Below, piece after piece: positions 1-9,889 of a stretch of DNA of 39,458 nucleotides. A model generated the notes under the pieces. That model did not search any database. It was not told where the DNA came from and saw only the letters and a list, made by a program, of their open reading frames with translations. The DNA is from a virus. Position 1 is the stretch's first letter, and every line of letters begins with the position of its first letter. The position numbers were made by a program, and so were the translations under genes. The stretch spans positions 1 through 39,458 of the IMG/VR virus record IMGVR_UViG_3300012000_000020. One strand, written 5' to 3'.

Positions 1-2
1 CC

Positions 3-3000
3 GCTGGTGTCACTGGTGCTATTCGCGGTAGCGAAGAGAGCTCCAAGACCAAGACCGACAAGACGACTACTCCTCCTCCCGCTGCTCCGTCTACCGGACT
101 GGGCGAAGGAACCAGTGTCGATTCGATCGCCACCGAAACCAACCCCTCGAACATCAACATCGGCGCGGATGCGCTCGCCGGTCGCATGGGGATGCAGAAG
201 TGGATGAACTTCGTTGCTGCCATCTATCGCAATGGCACCGACGAGCAGAAGCAGACCATCGACTCGTACATTGACAGCACCAATTCTCGCGACAACTTCA
301 ATGACGCGATGAATAATCCTGACCGAGTTCAGGACGGAGACGAGCGCTTCCGGCTGGATCAGGAAGATCCGAGCGCTTACAAGCAGTCGGAATGGTTCCT
401 CGAGTCGGCAAAGCAAGCTTTGGCTCAAGGTAGCGAAGAATCGACCTCGCAAAACGCGCCAGGATCGACGCAAAGCGCAGCACCCACACCTACCCCTTCT
501 GAAAATGCCGGAACGCAACAGAGCGCGTCTGGTGAAGCCGGAAGCCAATTCAAGGGTGATGGGCTCGTTATTGCCCCCAAAGTGGGCGATAAGTTCGGTG
601 TTACGTGGAGGATTCCCATCCCCGGCATTTCTGACCAGGACGAATCGGTCAAGACTCCGGACAGAACATACACTCTGACCAAGGTAGAGCCGCAACTCGA
701 TGGCACCTACAACATTGAGTTCATGCGTCCGGCTCGCGGTGACCAACCAGAGAAGACTTACAACATCAAAGGCATTACCCGTAGCGGTAGGTTCGGCAAG
801 GGCAATGAGAGCATCGCTCGCTTCAAGACGGTCAAGGTCGGCAAGGACCCGATGACCGAGTTCTGGAGACAGCAGCTGGCAGAGAAGACTTTTGCCCTGC
901 AGTCGGAAGAGACTCAGGACAAGGAAGCAGTTGCCAAGCAAGTCGAGGACATCAAGAAGCGGCTCAAGTACGTAGACGACTACGCTGCCGCTGTCGAGGC
1001 ACGTCGCAAGGCAGAGGTTGCCCCGAAGGATGACGGTCTGCGCATGCGCACCAACCGTGAGGCTCCAAAGCTCGAGCTGACCACGGAAGAGATCAACCAG
1101 AAGTTTGAGGAAGCCAGGGCCAAGCTAGGCGATAGCCTTCGCAAGTTTGCACCAGGGGTGATGAACATCACTCCAGAAGATTCCCCGTCTGGCGCTCAGG
1201 TTCTGAGCGAGCTTGCGGATTACATGTACTGGCTCGTGCGCAAAGGTGTTCGTAGCGCAGCTGAGGCGATCGCTCGCACCAAGGCCAGCTTCGGTGATTC
1301 CATCAAGCCTGTCTCCGCGGCTGACATCAAGAAAGCCTACGAGACTGCTGTCGCCCGTGACCAGGCCGAGCGCACCAAGTCGAACCCGCTGGCGCAGGAG
1401 CGCGGCAAGCCGTCCACCGGTACTGCCACCAAGCAGACCGCCGAGCTCAAGAAGAAGCTCGAGGAGATCGACAAGCAGTTTGGCGGCAACCAGAAGGTTG
1501 CAGAGAGCAAACCCAAAGAAGTCGTTAGCGCTTCCGACAGCTACAGCACTGCAAAGTCCAAGGTCATCGCCAATCCCATCCGCCAGAACGCGGTTGAGCT
1601 GCGCGATGCCATGCAGAACCAGATGCAGGCCGAAGGCTTGCAGATGATCAAGGAGCGTGGTGGTCCGAAGAATGTGACCAAGGCCGACGTTGCCGAGATC
1701 GCTAACCAGCTGCAGGCGAAGTACGAAGAAGAGATCTCTGGTCTGCCTGAGCGAGTTCGCGACCTGTTTACTCAGCGCTTGCAGGATGTGGAGGCAACCG
1801 TCCCTGTTGAACGCAAGGGAGAGAAGACGCGCTTCGTCAAGACCAAGACCAAGGGTCCGTCAGCTATCGAGCGCATCAGTGCAGATGTCCTCGACTCACT
1901 GCTCGGCGTGGTGAACGAGAAGCTTGCACCGGTCATTAAGGAAGAAGAGGACTTCCGCGACACTGGCCAGCAGGCGTACAAGAATGAAGATCGCGTTGAG
2001 GTTCTTCCGGTCAAGAAGAAGAGCAACAAGCCTGTCTCGAAGGAAGTCAAGGAAGCCGCCATCAAGGCGCGTGAGCGTCAGATTGCTGCGCAAGACGCCA
2101 GAAACCGAACTCTGAAACGCAAGAGTGGTATACCGTCAGATGGTAGGAGCCTGCGTCAACGTGCGATCGACTCGATCGTTGCCGAGCTCAACGAGAAGCG
2201 TGAGAAGGAACGCACCCTCACCCTGCGTGAGATTCGTGGTGCCCTGACCGCTGCATTCAAAGCTGGCGACCACCTCACCAACAAGAACCTGTTCAAGGCT
2301 ATCGCCAATGGCGACTACCCGCAGAACTTCCGTGACCGCCTGACCTTCCCGCGCCTTACTTCCGCAGAAGAAGTCGAGGGCATCTTCAAGAAGATGCTTC
2401 CCGAGCTGCAGTCGCAGAAGAAGGAAGCGCCCAAGTCGCAGATCCAAGAGCGTCGTGAGCTCTCCGATCAGGAGAAGCGCGTCAACAGCTTCAAGTCTCG
2501 CTTGATGCGCATCACTGGTGGTGCCAACACCTCGATCACCAAGGCATACGACAAGACCGTCAGGGCTATCTCCGAAGAGCTGCAGGCCCTGCAGGCGCTT
2601 AGCTACTCGCTGCGCTACAACAAAGAGCTCAACGCCAAGGAGCTGCTCGAGAAGGTTGCAGAGAAGAAGCAGATGCCCCTTCTGAAGAGGGCACTCGAGG
2701 GTGACGAGACTGCGTTCCGCATGTCTGGCATCAACCTGTCTGTGGTCAACCAGCCCGATGCCCTTCGTTCCGCCATCAAGGAACTGGAAGAACGCCAACG
2801 TGCTCTGGTCAGCAACAACTCGTTCGCCCGTTCGGCTGAGGTGTTCCAGAACTGGTCGGAGATCTACCGCCAGGTGCAGGAGCTGCGCAAGGAAGCGACT
2901 GGTGTCCTGACGGAAGAAGAGGTCTCCAACCTCTTTGATCCCGCCATGGAGCAGATGACGTGGGTCACCAAGGAGAAGCAGCGCCTCGACAAGCTCGGCA

Positions 3001-6000
3001 TCGACAGCAACAACTTCGAGACCATGGTTGCCGCGATGGCCTCTGGCGAAGAGCGCACCCGCATGGCTCCTGCCGAGTTCTCTGAAGAAGAGACCGAAGG
3101 CGGCGTCACCGGCTTTGAGTTGGCCAAGTCCATCGTCTCCGACTTCATCAGCAAGAAGACTTCTCTCGATGACGTCCAGCGCGAAGTGCGTATGGGTATC
3201 GAGCAGGGTGAGTTCACCCACGAGGATGTCACCAGAGCCTATCGTGAGCTCGGCCAAGACCCGAGTGTTGAGCACATCACCTCTGGGGCGTACATCGCCA
3301 ACCAGTTCACGCTGAAGAGCTACCGCGAGAAGTTCGCTGGCACCTCCAACCCTGTCGGCACCTGGCTCGCATCGCTGCACAACTACCTGATGGAGGCTGG
3401 CGAGGCTGGCAAGGCTCGGTATGACTCCCTGAGCAGCTCCGAGAAGGCCATCTACAATCGGTACCTGAGCTCGCGCAATGCCTTGAAGGGCGACAAGCAC
3501 CTCTTCCTCGAGCTCTCGCTGAGCGAGGTTGAGGACACCAAGTCCATCAAGGATCCGGTGTTCCGCAAGGCTGTGGAAGAGTCGTTCCCCGACACCGACG
3601 AGCGCGTCGGCATGTGGATGGAGCAGATGTTCAATCTGGTCCACAACGGTCCTCAGACCCTTGATGACTTCATCCGCAACGCCACCCTCACCAAGGAAGA
3701 GAAGGCTCGGTACCAGCAGTGGGAAACCAAGTACCTGCGCTCCCTTGCAGTGAAGGCCGTCAGAGAAGCTCGCACGATCGCCGTTGGTCGCATCAACCAG
3801 GTGCCCAACGTGCCTGCCGTGCTGATGCAGAAGTACCGTGTGCTGGTCTCTGCTGCCAACGAGAACGTAGCTCGTGCCATCGAGCGCGAAGCGCTGCGCA
3901 TCTCTGAGGCTGTAGCCAACCTTCGCGAGACGATAAAGGTTGAGAAGAAGAACCTCGCCGAGAAGAGCCGCCTCGAGCAACCCAAGAAGGGGTATCGAGC
4001 AGTCCTCGAGGGGGCCGACGAGCAGGGCTTCTTGGTCTTCAAGCTAGACGAGAAGGTCTATCCGACCCAGGCAGAAGCCGAAGCGGTGGAGAACGCGGTT
4101 GGTGCTCGTGAGGTTGAGATCAAGAGCGACAAGACCCTGCGTGACACCTACAAGGAAGTCATCGCCAACCTTCTCAAGAAGATGGTGCGTCAGGCTGAGC
4201 TCACTGATCGTCAACGCGCCCTCGCTCTGGACGAGATGCTCTCCCTTGTGGAGGGCAAGGTTGGTCTGAAGCAGATGGACTTCAGCCCTGTGGACGCTAT
4301 CGCTGAGACTGATGCGATGGCACAGCAAGCGGCTGGCCGCTTCACCTCGGTTGATGCCCTTGAGCAGCTGTCTCAAGATGAGACGGGCCAGGTGCGCCAG
4401 GTCAACGTCAACGACGATGAGGAAGCAGACTTCGTTGAGTCCGAGCGTGACTTCACCGAGAACGCCAACCTGTCGCTTGAGAACCAAGAGCAGGCCGACG
4501 AGGAACTCGATGAGGGTGAAGTCGATCAGGCAGGACAGGTCATCGACGACAACCTCCGTGCCCGTCGCGGCGGCTTCTCAGGCGTGGTCACCGCGGCGCA
4601 CGTCATGGCCAAGGTCGAGGAGATCAAGGCCGATGCGGGTGGCAACCTTCCACCGATCGTTGTCGTTGGCAACATCTACCAGCTGCCCGATGGATTGCGT
4701 CAGCGAGCTCTTGCCAAGACTGGCTTGAACGGCGCAGCCAAGGGTCTGTTCGACACCGAGACCGGTACCACCTACATCTTCTCCGACTTCGTGTCCTCGG
4801 ATCAGGATGTCGAGTTCACCGTGTTCCACGAGATCTTTGGTCACTACGGGATTCGTGGCGTACTGGGCAACAAGCTCGATAGCTTCCTGAACCAGATGTA
4901 CAACAGCAATCCGCGCATCCGCAAGATGGCGGACGCTCTGATGGAGAGCGAGAAGATCGGCAAGCTGGAAGCCACTGAGGAGGCCCTGGCTGATCTGGCT
5001 GGCCTTGGTAGCCCTGCACCCTTGCAGACCTTCCTTGGGAAGGCTGCAGCGTTCCTCAGGCCCTTCCTGCCGCGTGTTGCTGCTTGGCTCGAGTCGAAGA
5101 TCGACGTCCGTGCCATCAAGGAAGTGGCTTGGATCCTCAAGCAGGCCAAGGACTACGGTCGCAACGGTGGCACCCAGGTGTTCAACGGTGTGCCCTCGGA
5201 GATCCGTCTGGCCGAGGCACCGCCTCCCTACGAGATGGTTGTTCGTCGTGGCAAGGAGATCGTCGGCTACGCTCGTTACAACCCGACCATGGACGACTGG
5301 TACGTCTTCACCAACAACGGCAAGGACGTACGCAACAATGGATACCAGACCGCAATCATTGATGATCTGGACCAGGTGCAGAAGATCTTGCATGCACAAG
5401 GTGGCAAGATCGAGATGCGCACCCGCAGTGCGTACTACGTGAACAGCAAGACTCCGCTGGACATCAACACCTACGGAGACTACTTCGATCCGAACACCAG
5501 CACCGGCTGGCGTAGGTTCTGGCGTAGCGCCACCATACAAGCGCAGAACGAGTATCTGCCGATCATGGAGCGTGTGAAGTTCTTGGAGAGCAAGTACGGT
5601 CCTTTGTCGGATCGTGAGAATCCTCTTAGGGCAATCATGCTTTACGAGTCGCGTACTGGCTCCGTGCTCAAGCAACTCAAGCGTGACCACGTGGACAAGA
5701 TCACCGCTCTGCTGGAGGTGCTTGGCAAGCAGGGTGGAGATGTAGATATGGAGTTCAAGGATGTCACCCGTACCGTCCATGACTGGTACCTGATGGCACT
5801 CCACGCTCCTGAGCGCAATGCCGTGGTTCGTCGTCTGCGCAAGCAGGGTATGAATGAGGAGCAGGCTCAAGCCGCTGCAGGCGTTGAAGAGAAGAACCCT
5901 GGCTCTGGTATCAGCGACAAGGAAGCCAAGGAGATCCTGGCCAAGATCCGTCAGGAGATGAGCCCTGATGCCATGAAGACCCTTGAGGCACTCTCTGCTC

Positions 6001-8357
6001 GTATGCAGGCGCTGAGCCGCGACAAGGTGCGCTACATGTACAACACCGGTCTGATCACCGCAGATCAGGCCGCTGCGCTCAACCAGTACAAGAACTACGT
6101 GCCTCTCAAGAACAGTGAGGTTGACGTCAGTCAACTTCCTGGTGGTCGCAAGCTCAACGTGCGTGGCACCGACATTCGTCGGTCAACTGGTCGCGGCAAT
6201 GGCAACATCGCTGACAGCGTGATCGAGAACGCGATTCTGGATGCCGAGTCCGTAAGTATCCGCGGCCAGAAGAACGTAGTGCTCAACACTATCCTGAACA
6301 TGCTCGAGCTCTACCCCGATCCGAACTTCGCATCGGTGAACGTGATCAAGTTCAAGACCAAGGTGCAGAAGGATGGCACCACCAGAGAGACTGCGCTGTT
6401 CCGTCAGGACGGTTCGATCAACCTGATCCCGATGTTCCAAGGGAAGGTGCGCGAGATCCCGAACTACGAGGTAGTAACGGAGCGCGATACCAACTACATC
6501 AACGCCGACAACGTGGTGGTCGCCAAGGTTGGTGGTCGTCCGGTGACCATGGAGTTTGCCGACACCAGCTTCGGCAGCTTCTTCAACTCCATCCACGGTG
6601 GGTTCAGCATCCCCACCGAAGACAACCTGGGCGCTCAGATCGCTGACGTTGTCAGCCGTGCTACCCGCCTGATTGGCCGGATGTACACCAGCTTTAACCC
6701 TGAGTGGATTCCGGTCAACGCAATGCGTGACCTTCAGTCCTCGCTGCTCAACGCAGTCACCGATGGGAAGATCACCAAAGAGCAAGTCGCTCTCATGCGC
6801 GAGAACATGCGCAAGGCAGCGAACGCTGCAGCTCACTTCTTCTACGGCGAAGAGAACAAGGCGACATGGCTGCGCAACAGGCTCAAGACGCCTGATGCCA
6901 AGATGATGGCCTACCTCGAGGAGATGGAGAAGGAGGGTGGCATCACCCTGTTCCTCGATCGCAGCAACTTCGAGGACGTATCCCGCAAGATTCGGATGGC
7001 TCTCACCGGCCCGAAGAACAAGCTGGAAGGCTTCGTCAGCAGCGCTCGTGATGTACTCGACTACGTCGAGATGATGGGCACCCCGCTGGAAGTCATGCCG
7101 CGTCTGGCGCTCTATGCTGCTCTGCGCGAGACCGGTGTGTCGCCCAGTGAGGCAGCACTTGCAGCCAAGGACATCACGGTCAACTTCAACATGCGTGGCC
7201 GTGCTCGCATCCTGCGCCAGCTGTACGTCTTCTGGGGTCCTGCCATCAACGGCACCGAGAAGATGTACCGCCTGGCCAAGGAGAACAAAGCCAAGTTCTC
7301 GGCTGTGGCCGGTGGTCTGTTCGTGCTCGGGTTTGTGATGAACATGATCGCCAGAGCCAACAGCCCTGGTGGAGACGACGACGACGAGCCGGATGCTCTG
7401 GACAAGATCCCAGTCTACAAGCGCTCGACCTCGATCGTGATCATTCCCGACATGCCTGGTGGCTCGATCCCCCTGCCCTATGGCTGGAACGCTTTCTACG
7501 CTATGGGCCATCACTTCGCCGACTACGTGCAAGGCATACAGCCCATGAGCACTGCTCTTGGCCGCGGTGTCAGCGCATTCGTGGAAGCCTTCATGCCGCA
7601 AGGCTCTGGCCTTGAGAAGGACGAGTGGTACAAGCAGCTGATCTCGGTGGTCTCGCCCAGTGTGTTGACGCCCATCAACGACCTGGCTTGGAACCAGAAC
7701 CGCTACGGTGCGCCGATCTACCGCGAGAAGGGTCCGTTCACCCCGTACGACGAGGCGGATGCGTACATGCACTTCGACTCCGTCTCCCCGATCACCAGAG
7801 GGTTGGCTCACACCCTCAATGACGCAACCGGTGGTGACCGGTACAAGGATGGGTTCCTCGGGTTCAATCCGGCCAAGGCCGAGTACCTGGTCCAGGCATT
7901 CAGCCCAGGAGCCGTTACGACGGTCTACAAGCTGGCCTCGACTGGTGTACGTTCCTTGGCAGGGGAAGACATCAAGCGGACGCCTATGCCCTTCGTGGAC
8001 AAGTTCAGCGCCTATGTTCCGCAGGGGTTCAACATGGCCGCTTACCGCCGCGTCTCAGAGAAGGTCGAGACCGAGTGGAAGCGTCTGACTGACCCCAACA
8101 TCTCAGCTGAGGCGAAGAAGGAGATCCGCGAGGAGTTCCCGCAGCTTGGCAGGATGCATGCGGTGTACAGCGCAACGCATCAGGATCTTCGGAAGTTGAG
8201 CTCTGCGATCAATGCGATCGAAGACAACCCGAAGATTCCCGATGCCGAGAAGGTGCGCCGCAAGAACGAGCTCAAGGCCCGTATGGAGAAGGTCTACGAC
8301 CGCTTTATGAGCAGGGCTATTGAGTCCGGCTTCAAGGAACAGGCTATCGGGGATTGA
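3..8357 (+). CDS. Giant polyvalent phage protein, 5' end outside window (metallopeptidase signature, LPD38-like C-terminus)
   Basis: The frame is open from the left edge, so the first in-window ATG (186) is not the true start; 2784 residues are visible. The N-terminal two thirds is charged, helical, coiled-coil-like sequence. Around visible residues 1609-1614 is HEIFGH followed by YG, and about 50 residues later EEALAD (1659-1664). This HExxGH plus EExxA layout is that of zinc metallopeptidases such as family M49 and of the metallopeptidase domains described in phage polyvalent proteins. The C-terminal 400 residues hold a hydrophobic segment (about 2433-2451), an acidic GGDDDDEPD run and a pattern I recall from large polyvalent protein-associated domain LPD38. 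Such proteins are usually carried in the capsid and injected with the DNA, acting against host defences. Peptidase activity is inferred. It ends 14 bases inside a convergent small gene. Confidence 0.85.
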   Translation, partial: AGVTGAIRGSEESSKTKTDKTTTPPPAAPSTGLGEGTSVDSIATETNPSNINIGADALAGRMGMQKWMNFVAAIYRNGTDEQKQTIDSYIDSTNSRDNFNDAMNNPDRVQDGDERFRLDQEDPSAYKQSEWFLESAKQALAQGSEESTSQNAPGSTQSAAPTPTPSENAGTQQSASGEAGSQFKGDGLVIAPKVGDKFGVTWRIPIPGISDQDESVKTPDRTYTLTKVEPQLDGTYNIEFMRPARGDQPEKTYNIKGITRSGRFGKGNESIARFKTVKVGKDPMTEFWRQQLAEKTFALQSEETQDKEAVAKQVEDIKKRLKYVDDYAAAVEARRKAEVAPKDDGLRMRTNREAPKLELTTEEINQKFEEARAKLGDSLRKFAPGVMNITPEDSPSGAQVLSELADYMYWLVRKGVRSAAEAIARTKASFGDSIKPVSAADIKKAYETAVARDQAERTKSNPLAQERGKPSTGTATKQTAELKKKLEEIDKQFGGNQKVAESKPKEVVSASDSYSTAKSKVIANPIRQNAVELRDAMQNQMQAEGLQMIKERGGPKNVTKADVAEIANQLQAKYEEEISGLPERVRDLFTQRLQDVEATVPVERKGEKTRFVKTKTKGPSAIERISADVLDSLLGVVNEKLAPVIKEEEDFRDTGQQAYKNEDRVEVLPVKKKSNKPVSKEVKEAAIKARERQIAAQDARNRTLKRKSGIPSDGRSLRQRAIDSIVAELNEKREKERTLTLREIRGALTAAFKAGDHLTNKNLFKAIANGDYPQNFRDRLTFPRLTSAEEVEGIFKKMLPELQSQKKEAPKSQIQERRELSDQEKRVNSFKSRLMRITGGANTSITKAYDKTVRAISEELQALQALSYSLRYNKELNAKELLEKVAEKKQMPLLKRALEGDETAFRMSGINLSVVNQPDALRSAIKELEERQRALVSNNSFARSAEVFQNWSEIYRQVQELRKEATGVLTEEEVSNLFDPAMEQMTWVTKEKQRLDKLGIDSNNFETMVAAMASGEERTRMAPAEFSEEETEGGVTGFELAKSIVSDFISKKTSLDDVQREVRMGIEQGEFTHEDVTRAYRELGQDPSVEHITSGAYIANQFTLKSYREKFAGTSNPVGTWLASLHNYLMEAGEAGKARYDSLSSSEKAIYNRYLSSRNALKGDKHLFLELSLSEVEDTKSIKDPVFRKAVEESFPDTDERVGMWMEQMFNLVHNGPQTLDDFIRNATLTKEEKARYQQWETKYLRSLAVKAVREARTIAVGRINQVPNVPAVLMQKYRVLVSAANENVARAIEREALRISEAVANLRETIKVEKKNLAEKSRLEQPKKGYRAVLEGADEQGFLVFKLDEKVYPTQAEAEAVENAVGAREVEIKSDKTLRDTYKEVIANLLKKMVRQAELTDRQRALALDEMLSLVEGKVGLKQMDFSPVDAIAETDAMAQQAAGRFTSVDALEQLSQDETGQVRQVNVNDDEEADFVESERDFTENANLSLENQEQADEELDEGEVDQAGQVIDDNLRARRGGFSGVVTAAHVMAKVEEIKADAGGNLPPIVVVGNIYQLPDGLRQRALAKTGLNGAAKGLFDTETGTTYIFSDFVSSDQDVEFTVFHEIFGHYGIRGVLGNKLDSFLNQMYNSNPRIRKMADALMESEKIGKLEATEEALADLAGLGSPAPLQTFLGKAAAFLRPFLPRVAAWLESKIDVRAIKEVAWILKQAKDYGRNGGTQVFNGVPSEIRLAEAPPPYEMVVRRGKEIVGYARYNPTMDDWYVFTNNGKDVRNNGYQTAIIDDLDQVQKILHAQGGKIEMRTRSAYYVNSKTPLDINTYGDYFDPNTSTGWRRFWRSATIQAQNEYLPIMERVKFLESKYGPLSDRENPLRAIMLYESRTGSVLKQLKRDHVDKITALLEVLGKQGGDVDMEFKDVTRTVHDWYLMALHAPERNAVVRRLRKQGMNEEQAQAAAGVEEKNPGSGISDKEAKEILAKIRQEMSPDAMKTLEALSARMQALSRDKVRYMYNTGLITADQAAALNQYKNYVPLKNSEVDVSQLPGGRKLNVRGTDIRRSTGRGNGNIADSVIENAILDAESVSIRGQKNVVLNTILNMLELYPDPNFASVNVIKFKTKVQKDGTTRETALFRQDGSINLIPMFQGKVREIPNYEVVTERDTNYINADNVVVAKVGGRPVTMEFADTSFGSFFNSIHGGFSIPTEDNLGAQIADVVSRATRLIGRMYTSFNPEWIPVNAMRDLQSSLLNAVTDGKITKEQVALMRENMRKAANAAAHFFYGEENKATWLRNRLKTPDAKMMAYLEEMEKEGGITLFLDRSNFEDVSRKIRMALTGPKNKLEGFVSSARDVLDYVEMMGTPLEVMPRLALYAALRETGVSPSEAALAAKDITVNFNMRGRARILRQLYVFWGPAINGTEKMYRLAKENKAKFSAVAGGLFVLGFVMNMIARANSPGGDDDDEPDALDKIPVYKRSTSIVIIPDMPGGSIPLPYGWNAFYAMGHHFADYVQGIQPMSTALGRGVSAFVEAFMPQGSGLEKDEWYKQLISVVSPSVLTPINDLAWNQNRYGAPIYREKGPFTPYDEADAYMHFDSVSPITRGLAHTLNDATGGDRYKDGFLGFNPAKAEYLVQAFSPGAVTTVYKLASTGVRSLAGEDIKRTPMPFVDKFSAYVPQGFNMAAYRRVSEKVETEWKRLTDPNISAEAKKEIREEFPQLGRMHAVYSATHQDLRKLSSAINAIEDNPKIPDAEKVRRKNELKARMEKVYDRFMSRAIESGFKEQAIGD

Positions 8358-8583
8358 CCCGATACTGCTTGATCAGGTGGAGGATGTCTTGGTAGACGTC
8401 TTCCCCCTGATCTGCCTGATCCGCTAGTCGGATCAAGGCATCCATGGTCATCCTGACCCGCCCCACTTCCCGCTGAATGGTCATAGACAGCTCGGTGTTG
8501 TGACGGACGAGCTCGACCAGAGCCCTGTCCTTCTGCTCTTGGGTCATGCCTTCGACTTCGCGAATGATGCTCTCAGTGTCCAT
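8344..8583 (-). CDS. Small helical protein of unknown function
   Basis: This 79-residue gene starts with ATG behind a strong AGGAGAG site seven bases upstream. The protein is acidic/basic and helix-rich (MDTESIIREVEGMTQEQKD...), with no cysteines or membrane segment, and I recognise no family. Its 3' end overlaps the stop of the giant rightward gene in convergent orientation. Direct repeats of TGTGCAGT lie just upstream and could regulate it. It is the last leftward gene beyond integrase and attP, so after integration at attP it would lie at the opposite end of the prophage from the integrase. Confidence 0.75.
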   Translation of the reverse strand: MDTESIIREVEGMTQEQKDRALVELVRHNTELSMTIQREVGRVRMTMDALIRLADQADQGEDVYQDILHLIKQYRVNPR

Positions 8584-8604
8584 GTTTCTCTCCTGTGCTA
8601 GATT

Positions 8605-8633
8605 TGTGCAGTCATCGTACTCAACTGTGCAGT
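8605..8633. repeat. Direct repeat TGTGCAGT x2
   Basis: TGTGCAGT occurs at 8605-8612 and 8626-8633, a spacing of 21 bases or two helical turns. It lies between the small leftward gene and attP. Possible roles are an operator for that gene or protein-binding sites of the integration complex. No convincing promoter hexamers were found here. Confidence 0.4.
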
Positions 8634-8672
8634 GTAAAGCTATGCGGTCTTTGGTGGCACGTTGAACGGAAA

Positions 8673-8770
8673 CAAGTACTTAACTGCATTACTACACATC
8701 CCGAACCAGCCTGTTAATCCGCAGGTCCCTGGTTCGAGCCCAGGTCGGGGAGCCAAGAATCAAGTACTTA
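8673..8770. repeat. Direct repeats CAAGTACTTA flanking the attP core
   Basis: CAAGTACTTA is present at 8673-8682 and again at 8761-8770, on either side of the tRNA-Asn fragment. Each copy contains the palindrome AAGTACTT. The placement suits arm-type integrase or accessory-protein sites, although the spacing to the crossover is asymmetric. Confidence 0.5.
8711..8755 (+). other. attP: attP core: 3' part of a tRNA-Asn(GUU) gene
   Basis: The bases fold as the 3' half of a tRNA. They give an anticodon loop CTGTTAA (GUU anticodon, 8711-8717), 3' anticodon stem TCCGC, five-base variable loop, a perfect T stem CCTGG/CCAGG around TTCGAGC (8728-8744), 3' acceptor strand TCGGGGA, discriminator G and CCA (8753-8755). 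The 5' anticodon stem, D arm and 5' acceptor strand are missing: the bases before 8711 do not pair. This is the classic attP of a phage that integrates into a tRNA gene at the anticodon loop and restores the 3' half. The integrase gene ends 34 bases away. Confidence 0.88.
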
Positions 8771-8789
8771 GCCCCGCTCGATATGACAG

Positions 8790-9848
8790 TCAGGCCACCC
8801 TGTGCAAGGAATGTACAGTGGCTCGACCGGCACGTTCCACCAGTCGGTCAATCCGACTCGCAGTTCCAGCAAGGTGCGATACATCGAGGTGTGCGTAACG
8901 CTGCACCATCGATGGATCCTCCCACCCACCGAGCTCTTGAATCCGATCTAGCGTCTCTCCGTCTTGCCTGAGCCACGAGGCCCAGGTGTGACGCAGATCG
9001 TGCCAGCGGAAGTCATCGACTGCGGCTTGCTGTAGCGCTGCTCGCCACATCTTCGGCGGGACATCCTTGTGCTGCAGTCCATCCCACCGCGGAAACACCA
9101 GCGTCTCGTGCTTCCCCTGCTGACCCCGTAGAACGCGCAGTGCCGTCTCGTTGAGCGGGATGGAGAAGGTGTTGCCGTTCTTCATCACACACCCAGGGAA
9201 CGTGGCGGTCTTGCGTTGCCAGTTGATCTGGCTCCACTGCAGACCAAACACGTTGGCTCGCCTGAGTCCGGTGGACACGGCAAACAGCGCCATGTTCTGC
9301 CAGTGCTCGGGCAGCGCGTCCAACAGGCGGAAGAGCTCGTCATGGGTGAGGTAGCGCAGCCGCTCCGTCTCCTCGAACATCGCAAAGACGGGATGCGATT
9401 GCAGCCACATGTACTTCCGAGCGCAGGAGTTAATCACCGCCCTCAAGAAGCTGAGGTATCGGTTGATCGTCGCCTTGGCGATCGGCTCCCCGTAACGGTT
9501 CTCCCGTTCACCCAACTCATCAACGATGTCGCCCACTACATCGGGCTCGATCTCATCGAGATACACGAGCTCGAGCTCTTTGAAGCGCTCGTCCCAGAAG
9601 GCACGGTAGCGTTCATCGTCTCGTCTGGAGCGCTTGCTCTCGTGATCTTTCATCCACCGATCGGCACCCTCTTGCCAAGTGCGCCGCGGCTTCTCGCCGA
9701 TCACTGATACCCGCCAGAGGCGAGCGCGTTCCATGTCGTGCTTCTCTTGGGCTTGACGTTCATCCTGCGTCTTGCAGGAGTTGCGATACGTCTTGCCGTT
9801 GATCGTGATGGAGTACCACCACGTCTTGCCTCTGAGGTAGATCGGCAT
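8790..9848 (-). CDS. int: Tyrosine site-specific integrase
   Basis: This 352-residue protein has the usual phage integrase length. The N-terminal 55 residues resemble an arm-binding region, residues 56-160 a SAM-like core-binding domain, and the remainder the catalytic domain. Visible catalytic residues are R196 (in STGLRR), H283 and R286 (HDLRHTW), W309 in the H/W position (GGWED) and Y318 (VQRYAH). It catalyses integration and excision through a covalent 3'-phosphotyrosine link. An AAGGAG site sits six bases before ATG. The gene is last in the leftward cluster, points into attP, and has its own candidate promoter with tandem repeats upstream. Confidence 0.96.
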   Translation of the reverse strand: MPIYLRGKTWWYSITINGKTYRNSCKTQDERQAQEKHDMERARLWRVSVIGEKPRRTWQEGADRWMKDHESKRSRRDDERYRAFWDERFKELELVYLDEIEPDVVGDIVDELGERENRYGEPIAKATINRYLSFLRAVINSCARKYMWLQSHPVFAMFEETERLRYLTHDELFRLLDALPEHWQNMALFAVSTGLRRANVFGLQWSQINWQRKTATFPGCVMKNGNTFSIPLNETALRVLRGQQGKHETLVFPRWDGLQHKDVPPKMWRAALQQAAVDDFRWHDLRHTWASWLRQDGETLDRIQELGGWEDPSMVQRYAHLDVSHLAGTASRIDRLVERAGRATVHSLHRVA

Positions 9849-9889
9849 ATCACTCTCCTTCTATGCCAACCACCAAAGACCGCCTTGAA

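Noticed and set aside
7-207. Separate small rightward gene at the left edge
   Set aside because: It is a +1 frame shadow of the giant gene, whose own frame is open from base 3 and continues to 8357.
2136-3980. Long leftward open frame (about 614 codons) opposite the giant gene
   Set aside because: It lies wholly antisense to a clearly coding gene, has no supporting ribosome site, and its product is Leu/Val/His-rich shadow sequence. The same applies to long antisense frames at 4578-6134, 6183-7811 and 31774-33768.
8711-8755. A functional phage-encoded tRNA gene
   Set aside because: Only the part from the anticodon loop to CCA is present; there is no matching D arm or 5' acceptor strand upstream.
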